A DNA stretch of 15,657 bases from Chloroflexota bacterium (GTDB lineage Bacteria > Chloroflexota > UBA6077 > JADZDV01): positions 1 to 15,657 of the forward strand of contig JADZDV010000343.1 of assembly GCA_020850915.1 (NCBI GenBank), given 5' to 3'. Under the pieces are notes generated by a model, which had not been told where the DNA came from, made no database searches, and was given only the letters and a program-made list of their open reading frames with translations. The position numbers were made by a program, and so were the translations under genes. Position 1 is the first letter of the stretch. Each line of letters begins with the position of its first letter. Below are positions 14,347-15,657 of this stretch, in pieces.

Positions 14347-15657
14347 ATGAACAACTCCACGGCGCTTCTGGAGCTGGGGCGGCTGGCCGTCAGGCGCACC
14401 ATGCAGGCCGGCGCGGAGCAGGCCGAGGCGTTCCTCCAGGCACGACAGATGACGAGGATCGAGCTGCGCAACGGGCAGGTCCAGGCGATCGTCGTGGCGG
14501 CCAGTCGCGGCCTCGGCCTCATGGCGTTGATCGGCGGCGCGCGCGGCTACGTCTACTCACCGGACCTTCGTCCGCGCTCCATCGCGGAGCTGGCCCGTCA
14601 GGCGGTGGCGATGGCGCGGGAAGTCGCGCCGGACTCGGCCCGCGCCCTACCGGAGAACGGCGCCCCGCCGAACGCGGAGCTGGGCATCTTCGACCCGCGG
14701 CTGGAGTCCGTCGAGCGGGAGCTCAAGATCGACCTGCTGCGCCGCGCCGAAGAGGCCGCGCGGGCCTCCGACCCGCGCGTCCAGGACGTCGAGCTGGCCC
14801 GTTACTCCGACACCTGGGGCGACGTGGCGCTGGCGCGGTCGGACGGCTTCACCGGCAGCTACCCCGCCAGCTCCGCCTACCTGCAGCTCACCGTGATCGG
14901 TCGCGAGGGGGGCCAGTCGCTCCGCGGCTACGGCTTCGAACGGGCCCCCGGGTTCGAGGGTCTGTCGAGCGACGCCGTTGGCGAGCAGGCGGCGTACCGC
15001 GCAACAGCCTCGCTGGGCGGCGCACCGGTGGCCACCCAGCGCGCCACGGTGGTGATGGAGCCGACCATCACCGCGCAATTCCTCAGCAACGTTGCCATGG
15101 CCGCCTCCTCGGAAGCTGTCCTGAAGGGTCGCTCGATGCTGCTCGGCAGGCTTGGACAGGCCGTGGCCTCGAGCCTGGTGACGCTGGTGGACGACGGTCG
15201 GCTGCCCGGCGGCGTGGCCACCGCGCCGTTCGACGACGAGGGGGTGCCGACCCGGCGAACAGTGGTGATCGAGCGGGGCGTGCTGGGCGGCTACCTGCAA
15301 TCCACCTACACCGCCCGCCGCACCGGTGGAGAGTCGACCGGCAACGCCTTCCGCGGCAGCTACCGCGCCATCACCGCCGTGGCGCCTTCGAACGTCATCC
15401 TGGCGGGCGAGACCGACCGCGAGACCCTCATCCGCGGGGTGGGGCGCGGGCTGTACGTCGTGACGACCCGCAACGTCGGCGGGATCAACCCGGTCACCGG
15501 CGACTACTCGGTTGGCGCCTCCGGGGTCTGGATCGAAGACGGAGCGCTGCAGCGCCCGGTCAGCGGCGTGACCATCGCCGGCGACATGCTCACCATGCTG
15601 GCCGGCATCGCGGCCGTCGGCACGGACCAGCGCTGGGGCGGCGGCGGCGCCGGCGGA
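14347..15657 (+). CDS. TldE/PmbA family subunit (3' end cut by the window)
   Basis: 437 codons are open to the window edge. The protein is homologous to TldD but lacks HExxxH: the matching region reads AQFLSNVAMAASSEAV. This is as expected for TldE/PmbA, which pairs with TldD and helps enclose substrate. Family features seen: EAFLQARQMTRIELRNGQVQ near the N-terminus, FDDEGVPTRRTVVIERGVLG, STGNAFRG, GGINPVTGDYSVGASGVWIE and PVSGVTIAGDMLTMLAGIAA. Only the last residues of the family, the tail around a PTL motif, should lie beyond the edge. A Gly-rich run (GGGGAGG) ends the visible part. The start ATG at 14347 has no strong SD. Gene order tldD-tldE and the 22-bp gap support one transcription unit. 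Confidence 0.92.
   Translation, partial: MNNSTALLELGRLAVRRTMQAGAEQAEAFLQARQMTRIELRNGQVQAIVVAASRGLGLMALIGGARGYVYSPDLRPRSIAELARQAVAMAREVAPDSARALPENGAPPNAELGIFDPRLESVERELKIDLLRRAEEAARASDPRVQDVELARYSDTWGDVALARSDGFTGSYPASSAYLQLTVIGREGGQSLRGYGFERAPGFEGLSSDAVGEQAAYRATASLGGAPVATQRATVVMEPTITAQFLSNVAMAASSEAVLKGRSMLLGRLGQAVASSLVTLVDDGRLPGGVATAPFDDEGVPTRRTVVIERGVLGGYLQSTYTARRTGGESTGNAFRGSYRAITAVAPSNVILAGETDRETLIRGVGRGLYVVTTRNVGGINPVTGDYSVGASGVWIEDGALQRPVSGVTIAGDMLTMLAGIAAVGTDQRWGGGGAGG

Noticed and set aside
1..15657. selC tRNA, other tRNA/rRNA genes, CRISPR arrays, insertion sequences
   Set aside because: I looked for a TCA-anticodon tRNA with a long variable arm and TTCGA-type T-loops in the intergenic gaps, for regularly spaced repeats, and for transposase motifs. 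I saw none. This was a visual search without covariance-model support.

Overview
The window is a GC-rich (around 68% by eye) bacterial chromosome segment, densely coded with short intergenic gaps. I infer a member of the Chloroflexota, probably Thermomicrobia/Sphaerobacter-like. The reasons are the ECF sigma factor paired with a zinc-finger/Ig-like anti-sigma factor, the LysM-M23 envelope protein with a Pro/Ala-rich linker, the PF13200-type putative glycosyl hydrolase, and the overall gene style. This is inference from protein character, not from any marker gene.

Layout. (1) 1-2183: a regulatory leader with repeated AGACGTT sites, an ECF sigma factor, and an anti-sigma factor whose reading frame is broken inside its membrane segment. 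(2) 2399-6377: selA, selB and a histidine phosphatase, joined by TGATG stop/start overlaps. This is the bacterial selenocysteine incorporation module without selC or selD in view. (3) 6535-7854: an anchored LysM/M23 endopeptidase for the cell envelope, followed by a weak terminator-like hairpin. (4) About 7970-9130: an island of lower GC (about 55-60% in the stretches counted) with no recognisable family. It holds two small convergent genes that share one CTAG for both stop codons. The plus-strand gene is preceded by a consensus-like sigma-70 promoter. The minus-strand gene has a perfect 6+2+6 inverted repeat next to its ribosome binding site. (5) 9132-10974, minus strand: a cytidylate-kinase-like protein fused to a BON domain, followed by holB (clamp-loader delta prime). 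(6) 11158-15657, plus strand: a membrane-anchored putative glycosyl hydrolase, then tldD and a tldE/pmbA that runs off the window edge.

How they work together: the sigma/anti-sigma pair would sense an envelope signal through the extracytoplasmic Ig-like and repeat region. SelA makes Sec-tRNA and SelB delivers it to recoded UGA codons. TldD and TldE form a heterodimeric metalloprotease. A recurrent -10 element of the form TAGAAT/TAGACT, sometimes with an upstream TGn, precedes several transcription units. The least explained part is the island at 7970-9130. The most testable anomaly in a known gene is the frame break in the anti-sigma factor.
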